64,000 nt of DNA from Bacillus sp. NTK074B. GTDB taxonomy: Bacteria; Bacillota; Bacilli; Bacillales; Bacillaceae_B. Positions within the stretch are counted from its first letter, which is position 1; every line of letters starts with the position of its first letter. The notes beneath the pieces were generated by a model, which did no database searches, was not told where the DNA came from, and was given only the letters and a program-made list of their open reading frames with translations. This document shows, piece after piece, positions 42,370 through 51,020 of this stretch. The translations under genes and the position numbers were made by a program. Location of the stretch: positions 62,001-126,000 of the forward strand of contig NZ_JAFKOH010000011.1 in NCBI RefSeq assembly GCF_017303375.1, read 5' to 3'.

Positions 42370-42591
42370 TTAATCATTTTTGGACAAAAGGTTAAACAGA
42401 TTGTCGATTCCTTTCGAAGCTTCGGTGTTTTCTTCCTGGATAGACAGGTACACTTCTTTCCTATGGATATCCACATTCTTTGGTGCGTTGATTCCCAATT
42501 TTACTTGATCCCCTTTTACAGAAATAACCGTTAGCTCGATGTCATCCCCAATCTGAATGCTTTCTCCCGTTTTCCTCGTCAGTACTAACAT
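42370..42591 (-). CDS. csrA: Carbon storage/translation regulator CsrA
   Basis: A 73-residue RNA-binding dimer protein: [20 protein letters not shown] and [16 protein letters not shown] are hallmark segments, with the RNA-contact Leu4/Arg6 region and the C-terminal Arg/His cluster. It represses hag translation and is itself held by FliW. ATG at 42591 with GGGGTG upstream, four bases after fliW stop. Sits directly upstream of the hag promoter. Confidence 0.96.
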   Translation of the reverse strand: MLVLTRKTGESIQIGDDIELTVISVKGDQVKLGINAPKNVDIHRKEVYLSIQEENTEASKGIDNLFNLLSKND

Positions 42592-42595
42592 TCCA

Positions 42596-43039
42596 TCACC
42601 CCTTCTTTCCTGCAGGCTGAGCAAAAATCAGGTGCTTGGTTTGGTAGTCTGCGTTGGTCAAAATGACTTGCTTTCCTTTACGATTTGCCAGATTGATAAT
42701 GATTGGGGCCTGTAGGTTCGCAGTTGATTTATGAAGTACCTCTCGAACAGTCAAAATAGAAAGCACCTGCACTTCTTTTTCTGAAGGATCACCAAGAGAC
42801 TCCACGCTAGCCTGATCTAACTCAAAATCATACTCCTTAAAAAACACAAACGGATCTGTCACGACAAACCCAAGCTGAGGTGTCTTCACCGACTGCAAAA
42901 TATGAAACCACTCATTCTCCGGAAGCGGCAACAGTACAAACTGCTTCTCTTCCCCAAACCCGGGGATCCCGTGTCCAAATGTCAAAACTTCTTCTGATTT
43001 CACTTCTATTTCTCCATGATATTTCGTATTGATTTTCAT
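42596..43039 (-). CDS. fliW: Flagellar assembly factor FliW
   Basis: A 147-residue protein: [39 protein letters not shown] and [16 protein letters not shown] are typical. FliW binds free flagellin or CsrA; flagellin release frees FliW to sequester CsrA, setting flagellin levels. The second ATG (43039) has AGGGA nine bases upstream and gives the family start; the first ATG at 43048 abuts the ribosome site. Confidence 0.94.
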   Translation of the reverse strand: MKINTKYHGEIEVKSEEVLTFGHGIPGFGEEKQFVLLPLPENEWFHILQSVKTPQLGFVVTDPFVFFKEYDFELDQASVESLGDPSEKEVQVLSILTVREVLHKSTANLQAPIIINLANRKGKQVILTNADYQTKHLIFAQPAGKKG

Positions 43040-43057
43040 CCGCTTCATTCCCTCATT

Positions 43058-43648
43058 CTATATTTCTTGTTCGTAGTTGATCCCGACGTGTTTTAAGTTT
43101 GCAAAATCAATTTGTAAGTCTGCGTATCGTTTCAAGCTGACATCCACCTGGGCTGGAGTATACTGTATATTGGGCTTTTGAGGGCGAGAGTGATTCACCA
43201 CTTTTTGCGGTTCGACGTTCACTTTTACACTTCCGGGGTCATAGCTGATTTTGACGCTTCCTGCAGAAGGAATCCATCCTATGTTAAACTCATACATCGG
43301 ATCCTCACTGTTCCGCTTAGCCTGAGCGGCAATCGCACCTCCGCCATTCTCTATCATCATGAGTTCATCCCCGTCCTGTGCGACACGGGCAAGTCCCGAC
43401 ACCCAGTCTTCATACCCTTGCTGGGAGTATTCTTCTATCCTGCGACGCACCGATTTCAAATCCATATCGGCCCGTGCCTCGGTTTGGTCAATGGTCAGTT
43501 TGGAAGGCGTACGCTCTATTTCCATCTTTGCCTGGGGCTGCTGGAGATCCAATTCTGCCGGGGGCTGTTCGATGTCCATGCGTCCTGGAGTCGTCCGGAT
43601 GCTAATGGCAGCTGACGTGGACTGCAATCTTATTTGTGGGACGTTCAT
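43058..43648 (-). CDS. YviE-like DUF6470 protein
   Basis: A 196-residue protein of unknown role in the flagellar gene block. The first third repeats a beta-strand pattern ending in Ile-Glu/Asp-Gln-Pro-type units (residues 15-60: IEQPPAELDLQQPQAKMEIE and so on). The central part has SQQGYEDWVSGLARVAQDGD, conserved in Bacillus YviE. ATG at 43648 with GGAGGTGAGTGGG upstream. Its constant place between flgL and fliW implies a flagellar role. Confidence 0.8.
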   Translation of the reverse strand: MNVPQIRLQSTSAAISIRTTPGRMDIEQPPAELDLQQPQAKMEIERTPSKLTIDQTEARADMDLKSVRRRIEEYSQQGYEDWVSGLARVAQDGDELMMIENGGGAIAAQAKRNSEDPMYEFNIGWIPSAGSVKISYDPGSVKVNVEPQKVVNHSRPQKPNIQYTPAQVDVSLKRYADLQIDFANLKHVGINYEQEI

Positions 43649-43665
43649 ACCCACTCACCTCCATA

Positions 43666-43716
43666 TAAAAAGGGACTGACCTAAGGTGACGAAACACCTT
43701 AAAGGGTCAGTCCCCT
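43666..43716 (-). terminator. terminator after flgL
   Basis: Stem GGGGACTGACCC/GGTCAGTCCC with inner AAGGTG/CACCTT, followed on the minus strand by TTTTTATA. Confidence 0.85.
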
Positions 43717-43721
43717 TGCTT

Positions 43722-44627
43722 TTATCGTAGAAAATCCATCAATGTCGGCTGAATGATTCTGGCTCCGACGCTGAGTGCAGCCCGATGGACACTTTCCTGA
43801 GTTTTCAAATCCGTAATGACACGTTCGATGTCTGCATCCTCGTTATCAGATAGAATTCGATTCGCTGTTACTTCCTGTTGACCCAGGCGGTCATCTACCA
43901 TTTCAAGACGATTATAACGGGCACCAAGTTCAGAGCGTTCTGCTGATAATGTGTTCATGACACTGTCCAGATTCTCCAGCTCTGTATCGAGAGCTGAATC
44001 ATCTCCCGACTCCAATGCTTTTTGGATATTGTGCACGGTGTCGAAGAGTTTCTGATTAAAGACTTTATTAGGATTCACATTGGCTTTTAAAGACACACCC
44101 TGAGAAACCTCCACAGGATAAGCATCAATGGCACTGCTGCCTAAATTGTCAGCGACCTGCGGAGCACTTCCATCTGCGGGATTTCCATCCTTAATCGGAG
44201 AATTCCCAACGTCCGTTCCATGAAAAATATATCTTCCCGCTACTTTTGTTTCAGCGACGCTGACCAGATCCTGTTTGATCTGTTCGATTTCTGTAGCAAC
44301 GGCTTTACGGTCTTCCGGACTTAACGAACCATTTTTCCCCTGCAACGTCAATTCCCGCACACGTTGCAACCCCTGATTCGCCTGTTCAATCCCAGACTCC
44401 GAGTTCTCCATCCACAAATAAAGCTCCGAAAGATTCCGCTTATACTGCTCAATCCCAGTCAGGTTTGAACGATAAAACATCCCTTTCATCGCTACAACCG
44501 GGTCATCTGAAGGCTTCGTAATCTTCTTCCCTGTCGCCAGCTGGTCCTGCAATTGACCCATACGACTATAAGAAGAACTAAGGTTTCTCATCGAGTTCGC
44601 TGTCAGCATACTTTGTGTTACGCGCAT
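43722..44627 (-). CDS. flgL: Flagellar hook-filament junction protein FlgL
   Basis: A 301-residue flagellin-like HAP3: start MRVTQSMLTANSMRNLSSSY and LATGKKITKPSDDPVVA at the N-terminus; the C-terminal helix ends with ESVHRAALSVGARIIQPTLM. It joins filament to FlgK. ATG at 44627 with AGGTGA upstream, 14 bases after flgK. Ends at a strong terminator, so yviE-fliW-csrA need their own promoter. Confidence 0.95.
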   Translation of the reverse strand: MRVTQSMLTANSMRNLSSSYSRMGQLQDQLATGKKITKPSDDPVVAMKGMFYRSNLTGIEQYKRNLSELYLWMENSESGIEQANQGLQRVRELTLQGKNGSLSPEDRKAVATEIEQIKQDLVSVAETKVAGRYIFHGTDVGNSPIKDGNPADGSAPQVADNLGSSAIDAYPVEVSQGVSLKANVNPNKVFNQKLFDTVHNIQKALESGDDSALDTELENLDSVMNTLSAERSELGARYNRLEMVDDRLGQQEVTANRILSDNEDADIERVITDLKTQESVHRAALSVGARIIQPTLMDFLR

Positions 44628-44641
44628 ATCATTTCACCTAC

Positions 44642-46219
44642 CTATCTTCCAACGGTACCCATGCCGTTGATGATTTTGTCGAGCATTTCGTCCTGCAGTG
44701 TGATCATTCTGGCAGAGGCGTTGTAGGCATGCTGGAATTTGATCATGTCGGTCATTTCTTCGTCAAGGGAGACTCCGCTGACGGACATTCGGCGTTCATC
44801 CACGGCTCCTCTTAATACAGCGGAGTTCTTTGCGAGTCGAACGGATTCTTGTGACTCTACCGCCATTTTACCGATTACAGATTCAAAGTGACTTTGGAAT
44901 GAAGCTTCTTTTTCACCATAAGGCAATTTGGTTGTTGTGATGATGTTGGCCAAAGCCAGTACATTTGATGCGTCTCCAAGCGTAGGATTATCTGCACCTG
45001 CTGTGGCAATATTATCCAGATTAATCATATCCTTGGAAACCTGAATTCTTTGGGCGAAGCCTGCTTTTTCTACACTATCAAGATCTGCTGCGGCATTCTT
45101 TGCATCCTGGAAGAACTTCGGTGTATCCGGAGTATCCGTGTCAGGATCAAAGTTTGGATCATTCATCTGTTCCGGCGTGAATCCTTGTTGATGTTGGTCA
45201 TTGAATGCCTTGGCGAATTCGTACGCCATGCTGTCCAGTTCATCGAGCATGCTGATATAGGAGCCTTCTGCTTCACCGTCTTTATTTTTGAATCCGTATG
45301 TATCGACAAGGGCTCTTAGTTTCCCTTCGCCTTGTGATAGGAAATCTTTGATATCGAGTGTTTGCTGGCCAATCGTGACGGAATCCACCGAGTTTTGCGG
45401 GCCATCATAGGTAAGCTTAACTTCATTTACACCATTTTTCCCGACGAGATTGACGGCAGGGTTTCCGTCCTTCCCTATAAGCGTTACCGTGACGGCACCT
45501 TCTGCGATAGGAGACGACTGTCCTCCATTGGACTGGTAGCTCGTTTGGATGGAAACATGCTGTGAAAGCTCATCGATTAACCGGTCCCGTTCATCGTATA
45601 GATCATTTGGAAGATAGCCGTGTGGTTCAACATCGGCTATTTGTTTATTGATGTTATCGATTTGTCTCGACAGGGAATTGATTTGCTTTTCGCTGACAGA
45701 CAGCTCATTTTTCAGATCGCCTCTCACACTTGTTAAAGAAGAGGATAAGTAATTGAATGTTTCAGCAACGGATTTCCCTCTTTCGACTACCACTGAACGT
45801 GCGCCGGCATTGGACGGGTTAACGGCCAGATCCTGAAGGGACTGCCAGAACATATCCATCGTTTTTGATAAGCCTGAATCGGATGGTTCGTTCATAACCT
45901 CTTCCATCTTCTTCATCGCTTCCATTTTTGTATCCCAGTAGCCGAGCTTTTGGTTTTCACCTCTGTACTGCATGTCCAGGAATGAATCACGCACGCGTTG
46001 AATCGAACCGGCTTCGACTCCCGTTCCGATTTGGCCTGGGATTTGTGGACGGTTCATAGAGGGAGCAGGATAGGGTGTCGTTTGTTCAAAGTTGACTCGT
46101 TGACGGGTATATCCAGGAGTATTCGCGTTGGAGATATTGTGGCCGGTTGTATAAAGGGCGCCCTGCTGGGTGTACATGCCCCGTTTTGCCGTTTCAAGGC
46201 CCATAAAAGTGGATCGCAT
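44642..46219 (-). CDS. flgK: Flagellar hook-associated protein FlgK
   Basis: A 525-residue HAP1: N-terminal rod/hook motif STFMGLETAKRGMYTQQGALYTTGHN and ISNANTPGYTRQRV, and the C-terminal GVSLDEEMTDMIKFQHAY and ARMITLQDEMLDKIING signature. First junction protein on the hook. Lies after flgN by 29 bases and before flgL. Confidence 0.96.
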   Translation of the reverse strand: MRSTFMGLETAKRGMYTQQGALYTTGHNISNANTPGYTRQRVNFEQTTPYPAPSMNRPQIPGQIGTGVEAGSIQRVRDSFLDMQYRGENQKLGYWDTKMEAMKKMEEVMNEPSDSGLSKTMDMFWQSLQDLAVNPSNAGARSVVVERGKSVAETFNYLSSSLTSVRGDLKNELSVSEKQINSLSRQIDNINKQIADVEPHGYLPNDLYDERDRLIDELSQHVSIQTSYQSNGGQSSPIAEGAVTVTLIGKDGNPAVNLVGKNGVNEVKLTYDGPQNSVDSVTIGQQTLDIKDFLSQGEGKLRALVDTYGFKNKDGEAEGSYISMLDELDSMAYEFAKAFNDQHQQGFTPEQMNDPNFDPDTDTPDTPKFFQDAKNAAADLDSVEKAGFAQRIQVSKDMINLDNIATAGADNPTLGDASNVLALANIITTTKLPYGEKEASFQSHFESVIGKMAVESQESVRLAKNSAVLRGAVDERRMSVSGVSLDEEMTDMIKFQHAYNASARMITLQDEMLDKIINGMGTVGR

Positions 46220-46248
46220 GGTGTTGCCTCCGTTTCAATTAGTTAGTG

Positions 46249-46743
46249 CTATGCTTGTGAATCGAATAGGGACCGGCTTGCCGGTGTTTTCTTTTCACCG
46301 TTCGGCCGTGAATAGGTTGTTTGATCCGGCTGCGGCTGGGTCATCGACAGATTCATATTTACGAATTGAAGAGATTGATAGACGAGCTTTTGGTTCAGCT
46401 CATTTTGAGCTTTCAACTCTCCGATGATACCGATCAGCTTTTGCTGCCAGTGAGACAGGGTTTCTTTTTCTTGAGGTGAACTGTGTTCGATGCACTGGGA
46501 TATGGTTGGTGTCTCGGTAAATGCCACTCCACGTGATCGAAGGTAGTGAATGGATTCCCGCTTTCGCTCTGCTTCCACCGTATTGATCGCAGTTAGATGC
46601 TTCTGCTCATCCTTCAGTACACGATCGAGTTCACTCATATCGCCTTTTTTGATGACACCCGTTTTATTCACTGAAAGGTCGAACAAACTTTTGTGCAGCT
46701 TGTACAGTTTTTCAAGAGTTGTGATTAAATTGGTGGCTGACAT
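46249..46743 (-). CDS. flgN: FlgN-like flagellar export chaperone
   Basis: A 164-residue helical FlgN-family protein (LITTLEKLYKLHKSLFDLSV, KTGVIKKGDMSELDRVLKDE). FlgN carries FlgK and FlgL to the export gate. C-terminal 30 residues are Pro/Gln/Ser-rich and unstructured. Directly follows flgM. Confidence 0.9.
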   Translation of the reverse strand: MSATNLITTLEKLYKLHKSLFDLSVNKTGVIKKGDMSELDRVLKDEQKHLTAINTVEAERKRESIHYLRSRGVAFTETPTISQCIEHSSPQEKETLSHWQQKLIGIIGELKAQNELNQKLVYQSLQFVNMNLSMTQPQPDQTTYSRPNGEKKTPASRSLFDSQA

Positions 46744-46760
46744 GTTTGTTCTCTCCCTTT

Positions 46761-47027
46761 TTATTGGCCGTTATAGAAATTTCGTAATCCTTTGGCGATG
46801 GCTTTCGGATCGATGGTGTAGTTCCCGCTCTGAACCTGATCTTTTAATGCTTCCACTCTGGCCTGGCGTTCTTTGCCGAGTTTGGAAACCTCCTGCATTT
46901 CTTTAGCGGCAGAAGAGATTTCGATTTTGTCGGATGCCGCTTTACCTGCTTTTCCGACTTCATCCATTTTGTTCAGGTTGCGCTTATAAGGATTGATGTT
47001 CTGATTTCCGATATTGTTAATCTTCAT
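46761..47027 (-). CDS. flgM: Anti-sigma factor FlgM
   Basis: An 88-residue inhibitor of sigma-D: MKINNIGNQNINPYKRN start, SDKIEISSAAKEMQEV, and the C-terminal AL KDQVQSGNYTIDPKAIAKG helix region that clamps sigma. Released by export through the finished hook. The second ATG (47027) gives the family start and a better distance to GAGGG than the one at 47030. A sigma-D promoter lies about 45 bases upstream, giving feedback control. Confidence 0.95.
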   Translation of the reverse strand: MKINNIGNQNINPYKRNLNKMDEVGKAGKAASDKIEISSAAKEMQEVSKLGKERQARVEALKDQVQSGNYTIDPKAIAKGLRNFYNGQ

Positions 47028-47069
47028 CATTTTCCCTCGCTTTCGTCACGTACATGGTTTCTACCTAGT

Positions 47070-47096
47070 ATATCGGATGGAAACAGGTTTTGTTTA
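47070..47096 (-). promoter_or_regulatory. sigma-D promoter of flgM operon
   Basis: Minus strand TAAA (47093-47096), 15 bases, then TCCGATAT (47070-47077), the same form as the promoter before flaG. Confidence 0.88.
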
Positions 47097-47140
47097 GTGT
47101 CAGGGACTGGTTAGTTCTTCCTGAATTCCATTCCCTACGT

Positions 47141-47557
47141 CTAGTTCTTATCTCTCATCGTGTAATAGGTTCTTTGACCGGATTCCTGGGATTTAATCTT
47201 CCATTCTTGTTCCGTTTCGAACTTCTTCAGATCACTGGCAAGTTCAGAAGAACAATCACCGCAAATCCGTCCCGTCCCTATTATCTTCCCACATTTATCA
47301 CAAGGATAACCCATATTTGGAAACTGCCTCGTCTGAATACGACCTTTTTTCACCCACTTATATAGAAGTTCCTCGTCTACCCCGGTCACTTCAATGACTC
47401 TGTTCATAGTCGCTGCCCGGTTCTCCCGCTTCTTTAAAAATTGGTAAACAGTTTCGTACATATTCTCTTCTTCTTTATAACACTTATCACAGACATCACG
47501 GAATTTATTTTGCATAAAAATCGCATTGCAGCGTGGACAATTGATGATTTCTGACAT
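47141..47557 (-). CDS. yvyF: YvyF-like flagellar operon protein
   Basis: A 138-residue protein with two zinc-ribbon-like cysteine pairs: CPRCNAIF with CDKCYKEE at the N-terminus and CDKCGKIIG with CGDC in the middle. Between them is a MerR-like helix-turn-helix segment (VIEVTGVDEELLYKWVKKGRI). This is the TIGR03826 flagellar operon family; a regulatory role is suspected. Synteny with comFC and flgM is conserved. Confidence 0.88.
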   Translation of the reverse strand: MSEIINCPRCNAIFMQNKFRDVCDKCYKEEENMYETVYQFLKKRENRAATMNRVIEVTGVDEELLYKWVKKGRIQTRQFPNMGYPCDKCGKIIGTGRICGDCSSELASDLKKFETEQEWKIKSQESGQRTYYTMRDKN

Positions 47558-47616
47558 GATCGTTTCCTCCCGGTAAAGCTTCTCTTACCCATTATATCGG
47601 CAGAGAATGGGTTTGC

Positions 47617-48318
47617 TTAACCCCTTGCGAGAGTCAGGGAAGAAACCTCGGCAGCCCCCGCTTCTTTTAATAGCTTTGCAGCCTGCCTCAAAGTCGTACC
47701 CGTCGTGTAAATATCATCAAACAACAGAATATTCTTCTCTCTCACCACATTCTCCGTTAAGTGGAACACCTGCTCCTGCCGAAGACGCTCACTCCGCGTT
47801 TTCTTCGACTGCTTCTCAGAGTGCGACCGGGTGAGGATATGGGAGGGACGGACCTCTGCTTCTTCCAACAGGGCAGTAGATTGGTTGAATCCTCTTTCAT
47901 AGAGGCGTTCATCACTTAATGGGATTGGAATGAGGAGATCATATTTTATTTTATCAAGATAGGATTTAATAGTATGTGAGAATGCTTGTGCCAAGACATG
48001 GTCTCCCCGGTACTTGTATCTTGCAAGGTAGTCCTTTAGAAAATCATTATAATGATAAAAGGAATGACTATGGGCGAGGATTCCTCTCCACTCTGGATCC
48101 TGTTCCCACCTGTGGCAGTCCAGACACACACCCTCCTTTATCAGATTCGAAGGCAGCTCATCCAGGGAGCGGGAGCATCCATTGCATCGCTCACCTTCTA
48201 TTTTTTCTAACTGTACCAAGCATTCCTCACATAAGAATTGAGGCTCACTGTAAAATAAGCCTCTCCACGACAACATCTCCACCAACTCTCCCTCACAATA
48301 CAAACAGTTATTCACCAT
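47617..48318 (-). CDS. comFC: ComFC competence phosphoribosyltransferase-like protein
   Basis: A 233-residue ComF protein. N-terminal zinc-binding cysteines (CLYCEGE, CEEC, CNGC, CLDC) precede a phosphoribosyltransferase fold with the PRPP motif ILLFDDIYTTGTT near the C-terminus. Needed for DNA uptake and single-strand handling in transformation. The ATG at 48318 overlaps the end of comFA by 11 bases; comFB is absent. A GAGGTCCGTCCCTC repeat motif at 47843-47856 lies inside the coding frame (codons for EVRPS). Confidence 0.92.
   Translation of the reverse strand: MVNNCLYCEGELVEMLSWRGLFYSEPQFLCEECLVQLEKIEGERCNGCSRSLDELPSNLIKEGVCLDCHRWEQDPEWRGILAHSHSFYHYNDFLKDYLARYKYRGDHVLAQAFSHTIKSYLDKIKYDLLIPIPLSDERLYERGFNQSTALLEEAEVRPSHILTRSHSEKQSKKTRSERLRQEQVFHLTENVVREKNILLFDDIYTTGTTLRQAAKLLKEAGAAEVSSLTLARG
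47843..47856. repeat. GAGGTCCGTCCCTC motif inside comFC
   Basis: A full 14-base copy lies in the open reading frame and is translated in frame as part of AEVRPSH. Confidence 0.7.
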
Positions 48319-49789
48319 GTATCAAGCCTCTCTTTCTAGCTTCTTTATTCATCCCATCAATATGCAGGATGGCCTTGATCATTTCCCTCGTCCGGCCGTA
48401 ATGAAAGTAAACGATGTCGCCCATTGGATGATCAGAACTCCTGCCTACCCGGCCGGCAATCTGCACTAAGGCGCTTTCGGTGAAAATCTTTTCTTCGGCC
48501 CCGAGGACTGCGACATCGATGTTTGGGATGGTCACCCCCCGTTCCAATATAGTGGTCGTAAGTAAAATAGGGATCTCATTGTTTCTCAATTTCATCACCT
48601 TTTCTTTTCTGTCGGAATCTTCGGCGTGAACGGATTCAATGAGGGGATTCATTTCTTTGAACAGGGGCAGAGCTTTTTCCATGCGTTCGACGCTTGGGAA
48701 GAAGATAAAGGCTTGTTTGGATTGCTGAAGCTTCAGGAGAGTCCATTTCTTCAGTGCAGGGGGAATTCGATTTTTCGTTAAAGCTTTTTTCCAAAGACCG
48801 CACCAGACAAATCTAGGGAGCGGAATCGGGTGACGATGGAAACGGGCAGGAATTTGGATGAAGTTTCTTTTTCCTTTGAGGCATTCCTTCTGTGTTTTCG
48901 AATCTGGCGTTGCAGTAAGGGAAATGACAGACGAACGGGGTTTACGGGCATGTTCGACAGCCCATTGAAGGGATTTATCATAGGAATAAGGGAACGCGTC
49001 GACTTCGTCAATGATCATGACATCAAAGGCTTCTTTGTAACGGAACAGTTGGTGGGTGGTGGAAAGGACGAGCTCACCATAGAGGTGCCGGTCCTCAGAT
49101 CCTCCGTATAGAGTGGTGATGGAGGTATTGGGAAAAGCCTTTTGGAGACGGGGAGAGAGTTCCAGGATGACATCGGTACGGGGCGCGGCAATGCAGACGC
49201 GTTTATTTTGCTGAAGAGATTCATAAATCCCTTCAAACAGCACCTCGGTCTTTCCGGCTCCACATACAGCCCAAATAAGCAGGTCACGTTGGTTTTGAAT
49301 AGCTGAAATCATTTGCTTCGATGCCCCCTTTTGTGCTTCAGAAAGGGTACCGGACCAGTCAAAGGCAGCCCGGGTTGAATCCGGTGGCGGCCCATTCCAT
49401 TTTAAAAGCGGAGTACATTCAGACACCCTCCCCATCATGATGCACTTCCGGCAGTAGATACAGTCTGTATGACACCGTGCGCACCGGAAAACAGAAAACA
49501 AATGCGGACGGCTATTTCCACAACGACGGCACTGTCCATTGGATACTCCTTTATCATAAGAAACATATCCATTTTGATAATGCTCCTGAAGGATATCGAT
49601 TGGGTGTGGGATCTCATCTAATAATAGTGATCGTCCACTGAGATAGGATTGCAGATCTGATGAAAAAGGATAGGAAGGGGTAAGAGGTTGAGGTGGCAGT
49701 GTGGTGAAATCTGAGATTTTCTGAAAAATGGCTGGATCTTTCACAAGTGGTTCAGGGATTAAACTATGGTTCATTAAACCAAAACGCAA
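48308..49789 (-). CDS. comFA: ComFA DNA-uptake helicase/ATPase
   Basis: A superfamily 2 ATPase of about 493 residues that drives DNA through ComEC during transformation. A four-cysteine zinc site (CRRCGN, CARCHTDC, CRKC) at about residues 85-130 precedes Walker A (WAVCGAGKTEV), DEAH-box variant DEVD (MIIDEVDAFPY), SLTATP and QIAGRVGRS. Starts: the ATG at 49795 is only two bases from AAGGAG; the TTG at 49789 has the usual eight, so I use it. Followed directly by comFC. Confidence 0.92.
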   Translation of the reverse strand: MRFGLMNHSLIPEPLVKDPAIFQKISDFTTLPPQPLTPSYPFSSDLQSYLSGRSLLLDEIPHPIDILQEHYQNGYVSYDKGVSNGQCRRCGNSRPHLFSVFRCARCHTDCIYCRKCIMMGRVSECTPLLKWNGPPPDSTRAAFDWSGTLSEAQKGASKQMISAIQNQRDLLIWAVCGAGKTEVLFEGIYESLQQNKRVCIAAPRTDVILELSPRLQKAFPNTSITTLYGGSEDRHLYGELVLSTTHQLFRYKEAFDVMIIDEVDAFPYSYDKSLQWAVEHARKPRSSVISLTATPDSKTQKECLKGKRNFIQIPARFHRHPIPLPRFVWCGLWKKALTKNRIPPALKKWTLLKLQQSKQAFIFFPSVERMEKALPLFKEMNPLIESVHAEDSDRKEKVMKLRNNEIPILLTTTILERGVTIPNIDVAVLGAEEKIFTESALVQIAGRVGRSSDHPMGDIVYFHYGRTREMIKAILHIDGMNKEARKRGLIHGE

Positions 49790-49859
49790 ATACATCACTC
49801 CTTGTGTTCGGATAATCATGTATTCTACTCCAGGGTGAGAATATCCTGCTTCATGTAAA

Positions 49860-49903
49860 AACGGTGCCAGGCACAAAACAATCGTTTCGTGCCTGGCACC
49901 GTT
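49860..49903 (-). terminator. REP palindrome serving as degV terminator
   Basis: Perfect 15-bp arms AACGGTGCCAGGCAC / GTGCCTGGCACCGTT with a 14-base loop. On the minus strand it is followed by TTTTAC, only 36 bases after degV. It belongs to the GGTGCCTGGCACC family. A 13-base tandem GGCACCGTTAGA(T/C) follows at 49895-49920. Confidence 0.75.
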
Positions 49904-49938
49904 AGATGGCACCGTTAGACAAACCGGCAACCAATCCC

Positions 49939-50790
49939 TTACCGGCTCATCTTCCGAGCCCAGCCCATCCCCAACGCTCCCTCACCTAAATGAGTCCCGA
50001 TGACCGGACCGAAATAGCTCAAGCTGAATTCCACATTCGGATATTTCCCTTCCAGCTCATTCTTCCACTCAATCGCTTCTTCTTCCCGATTGGCATGAAT
50101 GATGGAGGCCTGATATGCTTCACCGGACGCGACCGCTTCTTCCAGGATGCCTTCCACCCGTTTCAATGCTTTCTTCTTGGTACGGATTTTTTCAAACGGG
50201 ACGATCACTTTGTCCACGAAGTGCAGCAGTGGCTTCACCTGCAACAGGCTTCCGATGATGGCCTGGGCTTGGGATAACCGTCCCCCGCGCTGCAGGTGGG
50301 CAAGATCGTCTACCATAAAGTAAGCCTGGACCGACTTCTTCATTTCATCCAATAACATGACGATTTCTTCGGCTGTTTTTCCTTCGCGCTCAAGCTTCGC
50401 CCCTTCAATGGCATAGAAGCCTTGGATCATACAGCTGATTTCTGAGTCATATGGGTATACTTTAATCCCTTCGACCATTTGGCCTGCCTGCACGGCACCC
50501 TGGTACGTGCCGCTGATGCCACTCGATAGATGAATGGAGATGACGGCATCATAGTCAGCAGAAAGCTTTTCGAACAGCTCGACGAACTGTCCTACAGGAG
50601 GTTGCGATGTGGTCGGGAGCTTATCCTGGACGCTGACCTCTTCGTAAAATTCAGTGGCCGTAATGTCCACTTCTTCTTGGTAGGTTTCCCCTCCGAAGAT
50701 GACGCTGAGAGGAATCATATGTATGTTGAGTCGATCACGCAATTCTTTCGGGATGTAGGCAGTACTATCCGTTACAATTGCCGTTTTCAT
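49939..50790 (-). CDS. degV: DegV family fatty-acid-binding protein
   Basis: A 283-residue FakB-like protein that presents fatty acids to the FakA kinase. MKTAIVTDSTAYIP, LPTTSQPPVGQF, SSGISGTYQGA and LQRGGRLS are family motifs. It stands upstream of comFA as in B. subtilis, where degSU precede it; here no degS-degU pair is found within the window upstream, and a PilZ gene comes next. Confidence 0.92.
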   Translation of the reverse strand: MKTAIVTDSTAYIPKELRDRLNIHMIPLSVIFGGETYQEEVDITATEFYEEVSVQDKLPTTSQPPVGQFVELFEKLSADYDAVISIHLSSGISGTYQGAVQAGQMVEGIKVYPYDSEISCMIQGFYAIEGAKLEREGKTAEEIVMLLDEMKKSVQAYFMVDDLAHLQRGGRLSQAQAIIGSLLQVKPLLHFVDKVIVPFEKIRTKKKALKRVEGILEEAVASGEAYQASIIHANREEEAIEWKNELEGKYPNVEFSLSYFGPVIGTHLGEGALGMGWARKMSR

Positions 50791-50953
50791 ATCGAATTAC
50801 CATCCTTATTCTTTATTTTATCCGGATTCAACCTAATTCCGGACCTGTCTATTCAATCTATGTATCCTAACCATTTTATATGAATAAGCCTTCTTTTGCA
50901 TTAGATTCAGTGGAAAAACTCTTTTCAGTAATTTTTCCAACAGCAAGAAAGAG

Positions 50954-50983
50954 GGATCCACTATTCTTCCTGTCAGTGGATCC
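50954..50983 (-). terminator. terminator after PilZ gene
   Basis: Nine-base perfect arms GGATCCACT/AGTGGATCC with a 12-base loop, followed on the minus strand by CTCTTTCTTG. Confidence 0.7.
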
Positions 50984-51020
50984 ACTCTTAGTATCATTCA
51001 ATTATGGTACTTTCAATCCT

